Below are positions 32,650-45,736 of a stretch of DNA of 64,000 bases, one piece after another (the stretch's first letter is position 1; the number at the start of each line of letters is the position of its first letter). The translations under genes were made by a program, and so were the position numbers. Origin of the DNA: Pegea sp. RAD2-039. Lineage: Eukaryota; Chordata; Thaliacea; Salpida; Salpidae. The notes beneath the pieces were generated by a model. The model was not told where the DNA came from, did no database searches, and was given only the letters and a program-made list of their open reading frames with translations. The stretch lies in contig JAQGEQ010000175.1 in the NCBI GenBank assembly GCA_034620365.1, positions 806,001 through 870,000 on the forward strand, in the 5' to 3' direction.

Positions 32650-33860
32650 GCTTAATAGATTAACTCAGGTCTATAAGAGAATGACGAATAACACATTTAC
32701 GTCAGCGGCAAAATAATTTACTACATTCTCCACGACCAAATTAACTGAACCGAATATTAAAGATCGCACGCTGTCCCATTAATGATAGTTAGTTTCAACT
32801 TAACGTTTTTAAGGTACCACTTTTAACGATCTGGTGGACAGCCAAACGTCCACACCACCGACGTTACCACTCCAGGTAAACCATCAAAGCTCGTCGTCAT
32901 TTCCCCATTGGAACCATGCACAGCCTCTCTCCATCTTCTTCCTCTCTAGTTATGATGTTATCATCGGGATTCTCGTTTATATCACTTAGTGAAACCCGTC
33001 GGGGGTTATCTTCTGTATTACCCCGCCCTGAATGAACGCCAAAGTCCTATTCATCAGCATTTGGGTATCTGGCTAGATTCCTCAAAGAAACGTTGGTTTC
33101 CCTCCCATCCGGATAACGGACTCGCGCGTACATCGGGTTAGCCTCGTGCAGTTCAACCTTCTTTACACTATCATCATCTTGTTTATTGGCTAGATAACGA
33201 CAGAAACTTTTAACATCTCTTCTTTCTACGTCATAGCATGAAACTTTCTTCCTGCTCCGTCAAATCCATCTTTAACATAACTATCAACAACGATCCAATA
33301 TGTGTTATATGGTAGTAGTTCCAAGCCTTTCAAACAGGCTCCCAACTGCCAACATCCCATAAATAAAGTCTTTACATTTACATCTATAGTGGGATGGCTG
33401 GAAAAGTCTGATTCGATTTTAACTTGAACCGTGTTTTCCAGCAGCACCTACTCTTAATGCAATAGCTCTAGCAGGATACTTCGAATCGTAGTAACCCATT
33501 TCATATCTCCATCGTGGTTTCCCTTTCAGTGTCCTATTTTTTGCACCCTATCTGTGTCATGCTTTCTCAGCAATTATTCCCGAAAAGGCGCCTGAAGTTA
33601 TGAAGTATATAGGCCTTTTGAATAAATTGTAATGCTAATTACTTTTTATATGGAGCTTTATTCGAATTATGAAAGCGACTAACGACAACCATAAATATAT
33701 TAACGACACTCCCTATCCACAACACAGTCTATTACCGAATGGCAATGGTCTATACAAGAATGACGTTTAACACATTTACGTCAGCGGTAAAATACTTTAA
33801 TGTTCACCACAAGAGTCCTAATGTTTTCTCATTAAGCTGAGTGGCGCACAAATACTCAGT
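32650..33860 (-). mobile_element. Collapsed LTR-retrotransposon relic
   Basis: Two direct repeats of about 60 nt or more (from 32668 and from 33747; both contain 'aacacatttacgtcagcgg') flank about 1 kb of GC-richer DNA. On the minus strand the interior still reads, across frameshifts and stops, 'CRYLANKQDDDSVKKVEL', then 'ARVRYPDGRETNVSLRNLA', a pattern met near the end of Gypsy-type pol polyproteins. A 73-codon remnant frame lies at 33447-33226. No intact protease, RT or integrase core is visible, so most of the element has been lost. The repeats are read as LTR portions; their exact ends are not certain. Confidence 0.55.
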
Positions 33861-35416
33861 TTTGTTCTGAGACGTCATCACGGCTTTTCTCTTTTAAGAA
33901 AAGATCTGTATTTTTAAGTATTTGTCATTCTTTTTTTACTATTTATTTATAGTAGTTAGAAGTTTTTACTGACTAGTAGCAAGAGTTACTTTGTTTTATG
34001 ATTATTTCAAAATTTAAATATTCAAATAAAATGAAGAAAATAACATTGCATATGTCTACAACGATATAGGTCGATTCAGGTTTTTATCTATAAAGTTGTA
34101 GCAGTTAGTGTTTTTATAATAAGCACATCTAATAAAATATGGTATTTCGATTAACGTATTGGCAGTAAAAACAGTTTATTTATTACTGACCAGGTCTTAG
34201 AACAGTTTTATCTATTTGTTGTTGGTCTGCAGCATGTAAAATAAAATTAAAGTTAGGTTAGCATTTGACTTATAAGATAATGATTCACCAGCAGGTAAAA
34301 AACAATAGAACTTAGTTATAGATAAAATCTATTCATAAATCTTTTAAAGAAATTAAATTTCTAATCAGCATCATAAAATATTTTTTAACAAACACTAGCT
34401 TATCAACTTGTGGCAGAATCAAGCTAGCAGTTAAATTAGTTTATCAAACCAGCTTTATTTTTACTTTAACATTTATTATTTTCATTTAGTCAAAGAAATA
34501 GAAAGTGTTTTGGCTGAAGCTAAAAATGAAGTTTTTAGAAAAATTTAATGGGTAAAAACTCATGAGATAGATGTTTTTTTTAACTTGTATATTTACACGA
34601 CAGTAGTAACTATCAAACATCAATGAATAATTGTGGCCGCTACTTTTTAAGAAACCAACAGAAATTTATTGTTATTAGAAAATATTTAAGAAGCATCATC
34701 TTTATTGCTTTATCAGTGACTTTAAACTTCGATTTAGTTCTCCCTCTTCTTTTTCATTAATTAAAGTGCTCAGGAGTTTAGGAGTTTAAATTTTAAGCTA
34801 AGAAATATATTTTTTAAGTTATAAACTTTTTATTGATCTTCAGCTAAACTAACCAAATGAACTAGAACATTTGTTCTGTATACTGAAAAGAAATAAAATC
34901 TATTTAAAGCCCTCAAGACTGATACATTTAGATTTTTTTTTATAGTACAGGTCCTTATAAAGACTTCATTTACTCCAGTCGAATTTCATCTTGCTGATTA
35001 GTTATCATAATACTTCTTAAAGACATTTTTATATACAGGATTTATAGTAAATGTCTAAATGATAGCTTACCCGAGTGATGTAGCTGGCTGTCTTACGTTG
35101 ATTCTCAATTATAGTCCTAAATATTGGATTAATAAAAAAATAATTTATTTTTAAATTATCGAAAACTAATATATCTTTTAATAGAATTGATTAGACCGTT
35201 GTTTTATCATAAATTTTTAGTGAACTCTAAAGACTAAATATTGATTACTCATAAGTTTGTTAACACTGCAGTTGTCAAGGACGCTATTTACTTAAAATAT
35301 TTACCTCGTATAAATAACGTTTTAATAGTGTGACTATTTAGTTTTGACTGATTAAAACTGTAAGTAAAGCTTTGGATTATTTTTCAGTATATTTTATATT
35401 TGGTTATTTATATGTA
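33861..35416. other. Intergenic region upstream of TPR gene
   Basis: AT-rich without coding signal. It ends with TTTTTCAG at 35387, an acceptor-like site 29 nt before the start codon of the TPR protein. Confidence 0.4.
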
Positions 35417-38400
35417 ATGAAAACTTTTAGTCAACCATCAGTAGTTTCAATTGAAGAACATACTAAAAAAGGAAAAAAAGTTCTTGATGAAGCATTTATT
35501 GAAAATGATAGCTCAAAATATACTGAAGCAATTGAGGTAATTTTAATTTTATTTTTTGTAGAAAATTATAAATTACAAAGTTATTTTTATGATAATTGTC
35601 AATTTAATATTTTTAGGAATATAAAAATGCTTTAAGCCATGCATTTCTGTTTCAAAAAGAAATTGTACCCTGTTTAGTTAATTTGGGTATTGCTCAAATT
35701 AGTGCTGGGCATGTATCTGATGGATTATCAACCTTAACTTCTCTTCTTGAAGATAAAGATTATTCTAAAGAAGGTTTGTTATGTTTCATTTAAAAAAGGT
35801 TTTGAATGATTTTTGTAAACTTATAAAGAATGGTAAAACTGTTTACTCCAGTCAATTTTTTATTTAATGATATATATATTTTTAGAAATATTTTTTATTA
35901 AAAGAATTTATTTTTTTAATTAATTCATCTAATTTAAGTATACTCATAATATTTTTAGCTTCATCAAGTACATTTTTAAGTGGTCACATACTTTATTATA
36001 TTGGTGTTGCTCATTCTAAATTAAAAGAAACCCAAAAAGCAATTTCATTTTTTAATAAAGCAATTCGTGAATACAGGTAAATAAAAAGTTCAATTCACAT
36101 AATTTGTACTGTAAGCTAGTTCTTCTTAAATATTTATAAAATATAAGCAATTTGAAAAACACTTATCAATTGAGTATCTTATAATGAAGCTACTTTATAA
36201 TGCTGGTTCTCAGTTTTTGTAACTTATCATTTATTATCTTGTTATTTTGTTAATCTTCTTATGAATACTTTTGTTTACTAAAAGATAACTTTTTGGAAAA
36301 TTTTTTCTTTGTTTTTTTTGTTTAGAAAAGATGAAAATGCAACAAAATATGTTTGTGATACTCTGACAGAGATGGCGGAATTATATGAAAGGCTGGGTGA
36401 TGACAAACAAGCTCTGTCATTAATGGAAGAAGCCTCTGATAGATTGCTAAATGAATGTAATAATGTAGAGCAGTCTTCTAAATCTAAACTTCGTCAGGTA
36501 CAACTAGTAATGAACATAGAACAAATGCAGTTGAAAGTTTTATGTATTTATTTATTTTTATGAAACTTTATCTTTCAGTTGTTTCTATTTATAAGTTTTT
36601 GTTATAAGTTTTTTACATTTAAATTAGTTTTATGAGTGAAACTATATCAAACCTATCTTTAAAGGTGGAAATACTAATGAAATCAAATGATTCATTTAAC
36701 ACTGAAAGAGCAATAAAACTTTTACAGCTTCTTCTTGTGGAAATAGAAAAAGTTGATGCTTCTAAATTAAAATGTTAGTATTGAGAGAAAATTTGTTAGT
36801 TTATTTATTACAATTCTAAATTTGTTGGTTGCAAATTAAGATTTACCTTAAATAAAACTAAACTTTAATTAACTGAAACATATAAATGTAATAAACAATT
36901 TTAGATTGAAATGTTATCTCAATTATTCAAATTATTGTTAAATATATCCAGGTGAAATGAAAATGAACGCTGCAACTAAACTATTCACTCTTGGTGAACA
37001 GGATCAAGCACTTAAATGCTATGACAATGTTTTAGGTGAAGTACAAAGCAAAGGTGGCTGTAAAGAATTACAAAAATTGAAGGCTAATATATTGCTTAGT
37101 ATGGCTCGTATTTTCGCACAACAACAAGATTATGAAAAGTCGAATGAGTTGGCAGTGTCTGCTGCCGATATATTTGGTTTGTTTTTATAAACTAGTGTTT
37201 TGGTTTAATACAATTGAAATTGATATTTAAGTTCTTATAAAGTTAAACTGATATTATTAAACTAGGTAAACATGGAAAACGAAAGTTACAGGGAAATTGT
37301 TTCTTTTTATTTGCTGAAAATCAATATGTTCAAAATTTGTTTGGGAAATCTTATCAAACATATACACACGCTCTTCAAGCATTTAAAGACACAGGTATCT
37401 CTTGTTATAATCATATTTGATTATTACAAATTTTTACTTTCGCTAAATTTAGATGATATTGATGGGCAATGGAGAACTTATGAACGAATGGCGGATATTT
37501 GTATGAGAAAAAAGTCGTTTGATAAAGCTGTTCAGTGTTACCAATTTGCTTTCAAAATTCAAGCCCATGTAGACGTATGTTTCAATTGTTCAGAATTTCT
37601 ACCTCTTGCTGCTTCAAACACCACAATTTATGTTCTTTATAAGCTTAAAGTGTACTTCAATTAGATTTAATTAAGTATCTATAAGTATTAGAAACAATGT
37701 TTTTTAGGATCATATCAAGTTTATATGATGAAAAACATCTTTTAGTAATTAATTATTATTTCATAAATTTTATACCTAAGTTACTTTTAAAGAAGTTTGC
37801 AACAAAAAGCTGATTTTTTTAGAAAGTAACTGAAAAATTGATATCAAAACTTGGAGTTGCACTGAAAAATGGTGGAAAACATCTAGAAGATACCTTGTTA
37901 GTTGTTATTTACTTTTATACAAGAGTTAAAATCTATTTGAGACAAATTAGACTTTTGTTTATTTCTTAGAATCGTTTTTACAAAAGATATATAAAGTATT
38001 ATAAAATAAAACAATTTGTATTTATTAAATCTGTTGACTAAATTTTCTTTTGAAATATTATTTTGTATTTACTTTCTCACATGGAGTCATCACCTACATT
38101 ACGTTCTAGTGTAAAGTTTTCTCGACTCTTTAGTTGATGATTTAGATAAAAGTTTTTCAAGTTTGGTAATTACAACAAAACGATTATTTGGAATCAACAA
38201 AATTCAAAATAATTTTCTTAATTGTTAGAATCAATTTTTAAGTTCTCTGTAAGAATATCTATCATGGAACTTCTCATTTAGGATTACTTATTGGTTGTTA
38301 TTAAGCATTCTAGTTTTCAAGGTCGATAAAATTTTGATTTAGTTTTTAGTCCAGTTTCAATTCCTTTTAAAATCACCAGTTTTTTTCTCCTGATGTTTGA

Positions 38401-40701
38401 AAATTTAATAAATACAAATTAGTTCAAATTAGCAACTTAAACTTCTCGACAAAAACAAACCTTTTATCTAATACCCTCTTCAAACAAATGACTAATATTT
38501 ACAATTCGTTTTCTCTAATAGTGACAGAGGTTGACTTTATGGTAACTTTTTCTTCTCCATACCATTAGATTTTACTAATTAATTAGATATTCAAAGCATT
38601 TTTAATCGATTTTTTGATTCATTCAAATTAGTGAGCCAAATCTGAATTATTTACAATTCGGAAATGTTACTGAAAATAACATGAAAATGATCAAGTCATC
38701 ACTGAAAAGTTCTCCTGAAAGACCAGATTCAAGTAGAGATCAAAACTTAGAAAACCCAAAAGTCAAATTTAACTTCAAGAAAGTTGTTGAAATGGCAACT
38801 GAAGAAAACATCCAATCAAACAAAAGGTAGTTGTTGTAAAAGATGTTTAACAACAATTGTTATCATTTCAACTCATCAGTTATATTGAAGAAGATAATAT
38901 CAGCACAAATACCCCGTCTTCATCAACCGAAAGCACTCTAGATGTAAATGAAAGGTTTGTGATGTCATTGATATTTCAGTTAATATTAATTAAATACAAT
39001 TTATTATCAACAAATTACAAGATGAGCCATTTTTACTTTGATTTTTATCATCTAAAATTCAAAGACTATAATAATTTTATGATATAAATCAAGGAGCTGA
39101 AATTCAAAAGATATCGTTATTAGGTAGGAGCAGTCAATATACTTCGGAAAGTTTTAATTTAGTTTAGAACTTCCTGACCATCTTTCTAATAATGTTGCTA
39201 ATTTTCACTCTATACTTTGCTCAAGAGACTGCATCTCAGCTAAACCCTTACTGTCTTGAATTAGTTTTCATCATTTATCTTTCTTAGTTTGTTGTAGTTG
39301 TTCGTGAAGCGCTCTGTACTGTCATTGCTGTTTTTATGTAAGCTTAAGTTGGTATCTAGCAAACTGGTTTTCTAATTTCTGAGAAACAAATAAATCGACT
39401 TGAAATTTTTTTAAAATGATATATTTTGTTGTTTTCTATCTTTTAAAGTGATGATCTATTATCTGATGTAATATATTCTGGAGTTCCTGATCATTCAAAT
39501 CAAGTTAAAAGACGAGAAGAGGTACCAATGAGATATCCAAATAGAGGGTTATCAGCACTTACAATATATAGCAGTAATTCACGTGAATCAATTAAGGTTA
39601 GATGCTGAAAGTGATTGATTTAAGTACTTCAAACTATAAAGTTTTTATTGTATACATTACTTGTTTACATAAAATACCGAAATTATGAATATATTTATTT
39701 ACAGTTTTTTCAAATAGTTTTTTCACAACAGAAATATGCTAAATAATTTAAAGTAATTTAGATATTCGTGGTTTTCTTGATATAGGTTTTTACTTGCTAT
39801 AAAACATTTAATTTAATTTAGAAACTTTTTTCATGATTGCTACTAACCACCGCAACCTAAGTTTAAAGTGTTAACAAAAACTGTTTGATTTCACTATAGA
39901 TTGAAGATGAAAATAAGAAGCAATCATTAAAGTCGTCATCTAGCTCCTCTAGTAACGATCTTCAGTACAATGCAAACGAAAAACTGAAAAAGAAATCTAA
40001 GTAAAGATAACTACCTAAAAACTTGTTTTAAGACAAACATTTAAGATTTGTCGATTAGATGATTATTTAAGAAAGTAATTGCAAAATATCAAATAAAATT
40101 GAAATTTCATTTTCATTTTCAGAAAAAAAAGAAAAAAAAAGTCTGAAAGCAGAAGAATGTCTAAGATTTCTAACAATCCAGGTTATTTGTGTTACTATCT
40201 TAATAATAATTAGTTTAACTAAAGACTTTTTTGAATAGTTGATAATCTTTTAACAACCAAAGATGATGATTCCAGCTTACCACTTACTGAGGTGTCAAGT
40301 GACTTTGAGGAAGTCTCTAATTTTTCACAAAAAGTAAAATGTTTATCGAAATTCTTATATGTTTAAAAAACTTCTAATAAAAAACTTGATTAGATAAATA
40401 AATCTTGCTGATAAATATTTTTAAATAAATAATCTTGATATAATCTAATTTATTGTTTTATGCTTAATATTATTTGATTGATTTATGTTGAATCTTTAGA
40501 AGAAAAGTCACGAAAAGAGTGTGAGCTCACAAGAACCGCCTTCATTGTAAGTTTTTTATAAGTGATTTAGTGATTGCTGTTTAATTTTTTTGTTTAAGGC
40601 CTCCAAGAAACTATGAAGTAACTGAAGATAGTTCAAAGTCTGATAATTCGAAGCAAAAAAAGTCTAAAAATAACAAATCAAAATCATGTTTAATTATGTG
40701 A
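35417..40701 (+). CDS. TPR-repeat protein with C-terminal CaaX box (17 exons)
   Basis: Exons: 35417-35536, 35617-35773, 35959-36076, 36326-36497, 36665-36773, 36952-37176, 37266-37394, 37453-37574, 37823-37896, 38632-38826, 38880-38954, 39449-39596, 39900-40000, 40123-40181, 40239-40333, 40500-40546, 40599-40701; 682 residues with every phase matching. The N-terminal 400 residues are tetratricopeptide repeats, for example 'ILYYIGVAHSKLKETQKAIS', 'MAELYERLGDDKQALSLMEE' and 'MADICMRKKSFDKAVQCYQF'. The C-terminal 280 are Ser/Lys/Asp-rich and probably disordered. The last residues are a lysine-rich stretch followed by C-L-I-M and the stop: a polybasic region plus a CaaX box whose final Met favours farnesylation. 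It should therefore sit on a membrane as a TPR scaffold. I do not recognise the orthologue. An in-frame ATG at 35372 lies before the acceptor and was not used. Confidence 0.8.
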
Positions 40702-43700
40702 ACACATTTCTAATGCCAAAAGATTTTTCTTATTTTTAGAATATTTTCTTGAATCTTAATTCATTTTACTTCCAACTTTTTCGTCATGTCTATAAATCCG
40801 TCTCAACCATTTATGCAGATCTTCGATTTGTTCTTTAAATACTGTAACTGTGCTTTTTTTAGAATATGCGTTTTTGTTTTCATGTATCTTTGCTTGCTAA
40901 CAACTGTAAATGATATAGAGCTACTTTTCTGAAAACTTAGTTCTTCTATTTTTGAGGATTATTCAAATTTATTTTCTTTGGTCAGATGAATTTTTTTATA
41001 TATTAATAATTCTATTTTTCCACACTTTGAACAAAAACCAATTAAATATAGATCATCACAAATCTTACTGTTATTCTAACTTGAATTTATTTGAGGCAAA
41101 TAAAACTTTTAAAGGCTTCTTTTACTTTCATTAAAACTAAACAAATATTTAATTTTTGTCAAAGTGGTAGATCACAAAGTATATAGATCTTAAAAATTAA
41201 CAAAAATAATATGAATGCATCTAAAATTAGTATTATTTCGCTATCGGCAGTTTTTTTAATTTAATGCTTAACTATTTCTACACGATTAAGATAAAAGCAT
41301 ATTTATCAAAACAATTAATAAATCGTATTTATATCGTTTATTTGTGTAATTGAAGATTTATTTTTATAAAAAACTAGCTGTAGGTAAGAGAAAATCAGAA
41401 GAATGTATAATGCTCAGATATAATTTTGAGATACTATGATTAAAGTAGGTGCTTTGTTGTATGCAAGTTTACTAAATCGTTTTTCTTTTCTAGATGTTAT
41501 TATTAGAGAAAATATCTCACTTAATTTATGTCTAGTATCACAAATTAAAGCTCTCTTATGTTATTAGACGACTGCTGGGGGCATACTGGTTCAGTTGTTT
41601 ACAAAAATTTACTTTCAAATTGTATTAGAGAAAATAAGTTGAGATCATTTTAACTTAAACCTCAAAATCAATTTTAGGTCTAAATTCTGAAACTACACCA
41701 GAAACAGTATTAAAAAATGAGCCTTAAAAATTAAAATGTTTCTAATTACTTCTTAACTTCTTTCTACTACTATTGATTACATAGCTAAGAAAAAAGCTTT
41801 ACGATAATTTTTATGACCAGGTGCTGCAGGCGTATTTACTTCAACAGCAAAGACGACTCATATAGAAAACCGTGAACCATCTATTAGCAGACTATGGTTT
41901 TTAGATGTCATCTTCTGCCACCATTGTAAGAAGACTGTTAGAGATTTATGTTTACATACTTTTCTTATTCACACGCATTGAACTTGAGCATAGTGAGAAG
42001 CAGCATGCATTAAACTATTCCCACTCTTTAGATCTGCAGCTCGGTGAGACGAGTCCAGTGGTCGCTTTAGTAGAAACAAAGGCTATGGGAGTAGGCCCAA
42101 ATAAAAAAGTTACACTCTGTTGACTTCAATGTCACTGTTCCAGTTCACGAGGCCGTGTAACTAAGCAGCAGATCTCTAGAATAAAGGATAATTTCTTGAT
42201 TATGAAATGTCTGTCAAAGAAAATGTTGGCTAGTTTGAAGCTAGGTATCACTAGAAGAAAATTGATAAATTACCTCAACGTACAATGGTTTAAAGGTCGG
42301 CAGTATGATATCAAAATTTATAATATACAACTTTGATAGTTTTAATTCTGTTAAACTCATAGCACTGATGTAGCATATTTATCTATTTTGTTTTTGTGTG
42401 TAAATTGTAAAATACGCAACTCTCAACTAAAAAACAGTATACTTTGGAAAAGCTGTTTGATTTTTTGAAGCTTTTTATCAATAAGCTTTTCGCTGTAAAA
42501 ATATTTGATTTTATATCACTTTAATATTATGTGGTTGTGTTCTATCTTTTAATATCAAATCTAAGCATATAATTAACGACCATTAGACTAATTTCAAGCA
42601 AGCTTGTATGCTTAGGTAAACAACTAATTATAATAAATGTTAATTTTGTATATGAATTTCAAAAATTAGCTAAAGTATTAACCAATTTATAAACTGATGG
42701 AATTAATAAAAAGTTTTTTTGTTTTGTTTTCGTAATTTTAGCTGGAAACTTAGCCTTTTAAGTCTTGTGACAATGACGTAATTTCATTGGGTTGTATAAA
42801 TCTAGGCACTCCTACTGTTTTTACTCAAATTTTTGCAATTCATCTAAAAATTTTGCTTTTACAAATGTTTTTCAAAGTTTTTAATCTATTTTTAAATTCA
42901 CAATTTTGTTTTTAAACTATTAGTTGATAAATTATATGTTTAATGTGATGTTTTGATTTTTATAAACAAGTATTTTTTCTTAGTTGTGATTAATTCTTCA
43001 AGGGCAGTAAACTTTAAATCATTTATTTATTTTAGTTATTTTTCATTCTACTTGTTCAACTTTTTCTTATTAAAGCTGTCTCTATATAAATAAAATTTTA
43101 TGGTTAAACTTTTATATAAACTTGAATAAATAAAATTGAAACTTTTAATTAGTTTTCATAAATTTATTGTTATAAAATATCTTATAAATTGAAATTTTAC
43201 AAAACTTTTTAAGGATTTTTTTTAAATAATAAATTTAAAATAGCTAAAATTAAATAATTATTTACTGAAACGTTTTTCAATGTATAAAATTACATTAGTA
43301 CCCTACTTATAAATATTTAACTATCATAAATTGAATAATATCATTTCTATATGTGAAAAAAGTTCTTATAAATATATTTACTTTATTTTTTATTTATGGC
43401 AAGAATTTTTGTATAACTATCTTACTAGATAATAAAAGAATAATTTGTTATTTTTCTTGAGTCAAAGTAAATCTTTTTATTTTAGTTATTGTTTAAATTT
43501 TGAATATTGATATAAATTATATTGACTTAACAAGTTTATTTTTAGATAACCTTTAAGCTTTTTTAAATTTTGTTTACATATATGCTTATTTCAATTGTTA
43601 TTAAATTTATGTTTTTAACTGAAAGTTTTTGCATTTACTTAAAAAAATGTTCTAAATACTTTTCTGTCATCTTTTGTTAAATTTTGTTTATAGAAAATTT

Positions 43701-43708
43701 CTTTTATT
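40702..43708. other. Intergenic region between TPR gene and RMND5
   Basis: Mostly AT-rich and non-coding. A GC-richer patch at about 41815-42300 includes a 72-codon plus-strand frame (41905-42123) with no recognisable family; it may be a fragment of a mobile element. The stretch ends with TTTATAG at 43693, 15 nt before the RMND5 start. Confidence 0.4.
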
Positions 43709-44884
43709 ATGGAGGGTTGTTTGAGTACTGAAAATGATGTAGACAAGTTAATTGTCAGATTTGATGGTTTTAAAAACCAATATAATACAAGCTTAGATAG
43801 TTTGATTAATGAAGTGACAAGTTTAAAACAAGAATTCCTATCAGAACCTGAAGATTTTCATTCTTCAGGAAAAACTCTGCAAAAGGTTTCAACATTTTGT
43901 AAAACAGCAAGAACTATGCTTACAAACTTGTCTGCACAACATAAAGATCTACATATAAATGTCTCAAAAATTGGAAAAACTATTGATAGAAACTTTGAAA
44001 ATAAAAGTAGTAAAGTTAATGTTTCTGAAATTCTTATTGACGATGCTTCTCATAAAGCCTTAAGTACAGCAATATGTGAACATTTTTATCGTCACGGGCT
44101 AACAGATGTCGCTGAAAGCTTAATTAAAGAAGCATCATTAGATGTTGATCCTAGATGGAAGGATTCATTTATTGAAATTAATGATATACTTAATAGCTTA
44201 CAATCCAAAAATGTAAATTTGGCTTTGTCCTGGGCTCTAGACAGAAGAGAGAAATTACAAAAAGAAAAGAGTCAACTTGAATTTAAGCTACATAGACTTA
44301 AGTTTCTTACTGTAATCTGCAAAGGCACCGAGTCTCAAAACGAAGCTGTTGCTTATTTAAGAAACTTTCGATATTTTGCTGTGGAATACTGCATAGAGGT
44401 TCAAAAGTTGATGGGTTGCCTTTTATATATACAACAAGGGCTAGAAAATTCACCCTATTCTGATTTACTTTCTGATAACTTATGGGAAGATGCTTGTAAG
44501 ACTTTTGCTTATGATGCATGCAAAATTATGGGCCTTTCTGTTCAAAGTCCATTATTATCAAGTTTTACTGCTGGCTGTCAAGCTCTACCAACATTACTTG
44601 CAATTAAGTCAGTGATTGAACAAAGACAGACATCTGGAGTCCTCACAAATGCTGATGAGCTACCTATTGATATAGATTTGGATAGTTCTCAGCATTATCA
44701 TTCAGTTTTTGCTTGCCCAATATTAAAAAATCAGACCACTGAAAAGAACCCCCCAGTCCGGTTAGTGTGTGGACATGTCATTTCTAAAGATGCTCTTACT
44801 AAGCTTGTATCTGGTGGCAAGGTTAAATGTCCTTATTGTCCTGTAGAACAACCACATCGAGACGCTCAACAAGTATACTTCTAG
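43709..44884 (+). CDS. RMND5A: RMND5 E3 ubiquitin ligase subunit (CTLH/GID complex), intronless
   Basis: Single-exon protein of 391 residues, exactly the human RMND5A length. Motifs in order: N-terminal helical region; LisH about 114-146 ('FYRHGLTDVAESLIKEASL'); CTLH about 152-210; CRA region with 'SLEFKLHRLKFL'-type core ('QLEFKLHRL', 'YLRNF', 'IQQGLENSPY'); and the divergent C-terminal RING 336-380 ('CPILKNQTTEKNPP', 'LVCGHVISKDAL', 'KVKCPYCPVE'). In yeast (Gid2) and vertebrates this subunit pairs with MAEA/Gid9 to form the catalytic RING dimer of the CTLH/GID ligase. RMND5A and B cannot be told apart outside vertebrates. Introns are absent, unlike in most animals. A candidate poly(A) signal is far downstream at 45699. 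Confidence 0.96.
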   Translation: MEGCLSTENDVDKLIVRFDGFKNQYNTSLDSLINEVTSLKQEFLSEPEDFHSSGKTLQKVSTFCKTARTMLTNLSAQHKDLHINVSKIGKTIDRNFENKSSKVNVSEILIDDASHKALSTAICEHFYRHGLTDVAESLIKEASLDVDPRWKDSFIEINDILNSLQSKNVNLALSWALDRREKLQKEKSQLEFKLHRLKFLTVICKGTESQNEAVAYLRNFRYFAVEYCIEVQKLMGCLLYIQQGLENSPYSDLLSDNLWEDACKTFAYDACKIMGLSVQSPLLSSFTAGCQALPTLLAIKSVIEQRQTSGVLTNADELPIDIDLDSSQHYHSVFACPILKNQTTEKNPPVRLVCGHVISKDALTKLVSGGKVKCPYCPVEQPHRDAQQVYF

Positions 44885-45736
44885 TAATTTAAAAAGCATA
44901 TTTGTAAAATTAAGCTTAACTTTATTTTTGATCTGGTACTTTTTTTATTATATAAATTTCTAAATTTGTTTTTTCTTATCAGTCTTAATTTAGTTTGATG
45001 GTTAATACTTGTAAGTCAGATAAGAAAGTTAAATAATAACTGAAAAAAACGAATTTCTTTGTAAAGGGATTTACTTCAGGCGTTATTTCAAAGTATATAA
45101 GCTTTTATTGTGAGTAAGATCAGATGAATAATATTTTTGACTTCCAACTTTCATTGATGAAAAGTACTTTTCTGAACACTTTAAAGTAGTAAAAATGATT
45201 GTTTAGATTATGTTGATTTAGAAAACTAAAACTATCATGATTAAATTAATGTTTTTCTAAATTGTTTTCTAAGTTATATAATCAGTTTGTTATTTATATA
45301 ACTTCTTTGAATGCTAACATTATTTTTGTAAACAATTTTTTAAAAGACTTCCTACAAATGCTTAGTTTTCTCCTAAAGTTGATTTCTTTGTATTGAAAAT
45401 TAACATCTTTATAAAATCAAGCAAAGAAATAACTAAGTATCAAAAGTGTTTTAATAAATATTTTTATTGTTATTTATAGTCCTTGTAAAGTTGTTTCGGT
45501 TTTCTAATATCATTAATTTATGTTTTTTAGGCATAAGGTTTATAATTTGATGTTTATTTTTGTTACTTTTGGACTTTGCTCTTAAGTTTTTTTTTTAAAT
45601 TGAGAACATTGTTGTTAAAGCTATAGGACTATATATTTAAAAGGTTTACTGAGAGTTTGAAGTTTTTAATCTATATATTGTTTGTTTTGTTTTTATGAAA
45701 TAAAGTTTTTATTACTTGATATAAAATATAGGCTAG
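44885..45736. other. RMND5 3'UTR and LAMP-A upstream region
   Basis: AT-rich, no coding signal. AATAAA at 45699-45704 is followed 27 nt later by an acceptor-like ATATAG ending at 45731, just 5 nt before the LAMP-A ATG. The spacing resembles that between DDX41 and NDUFS4. Confidence 0.4.
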
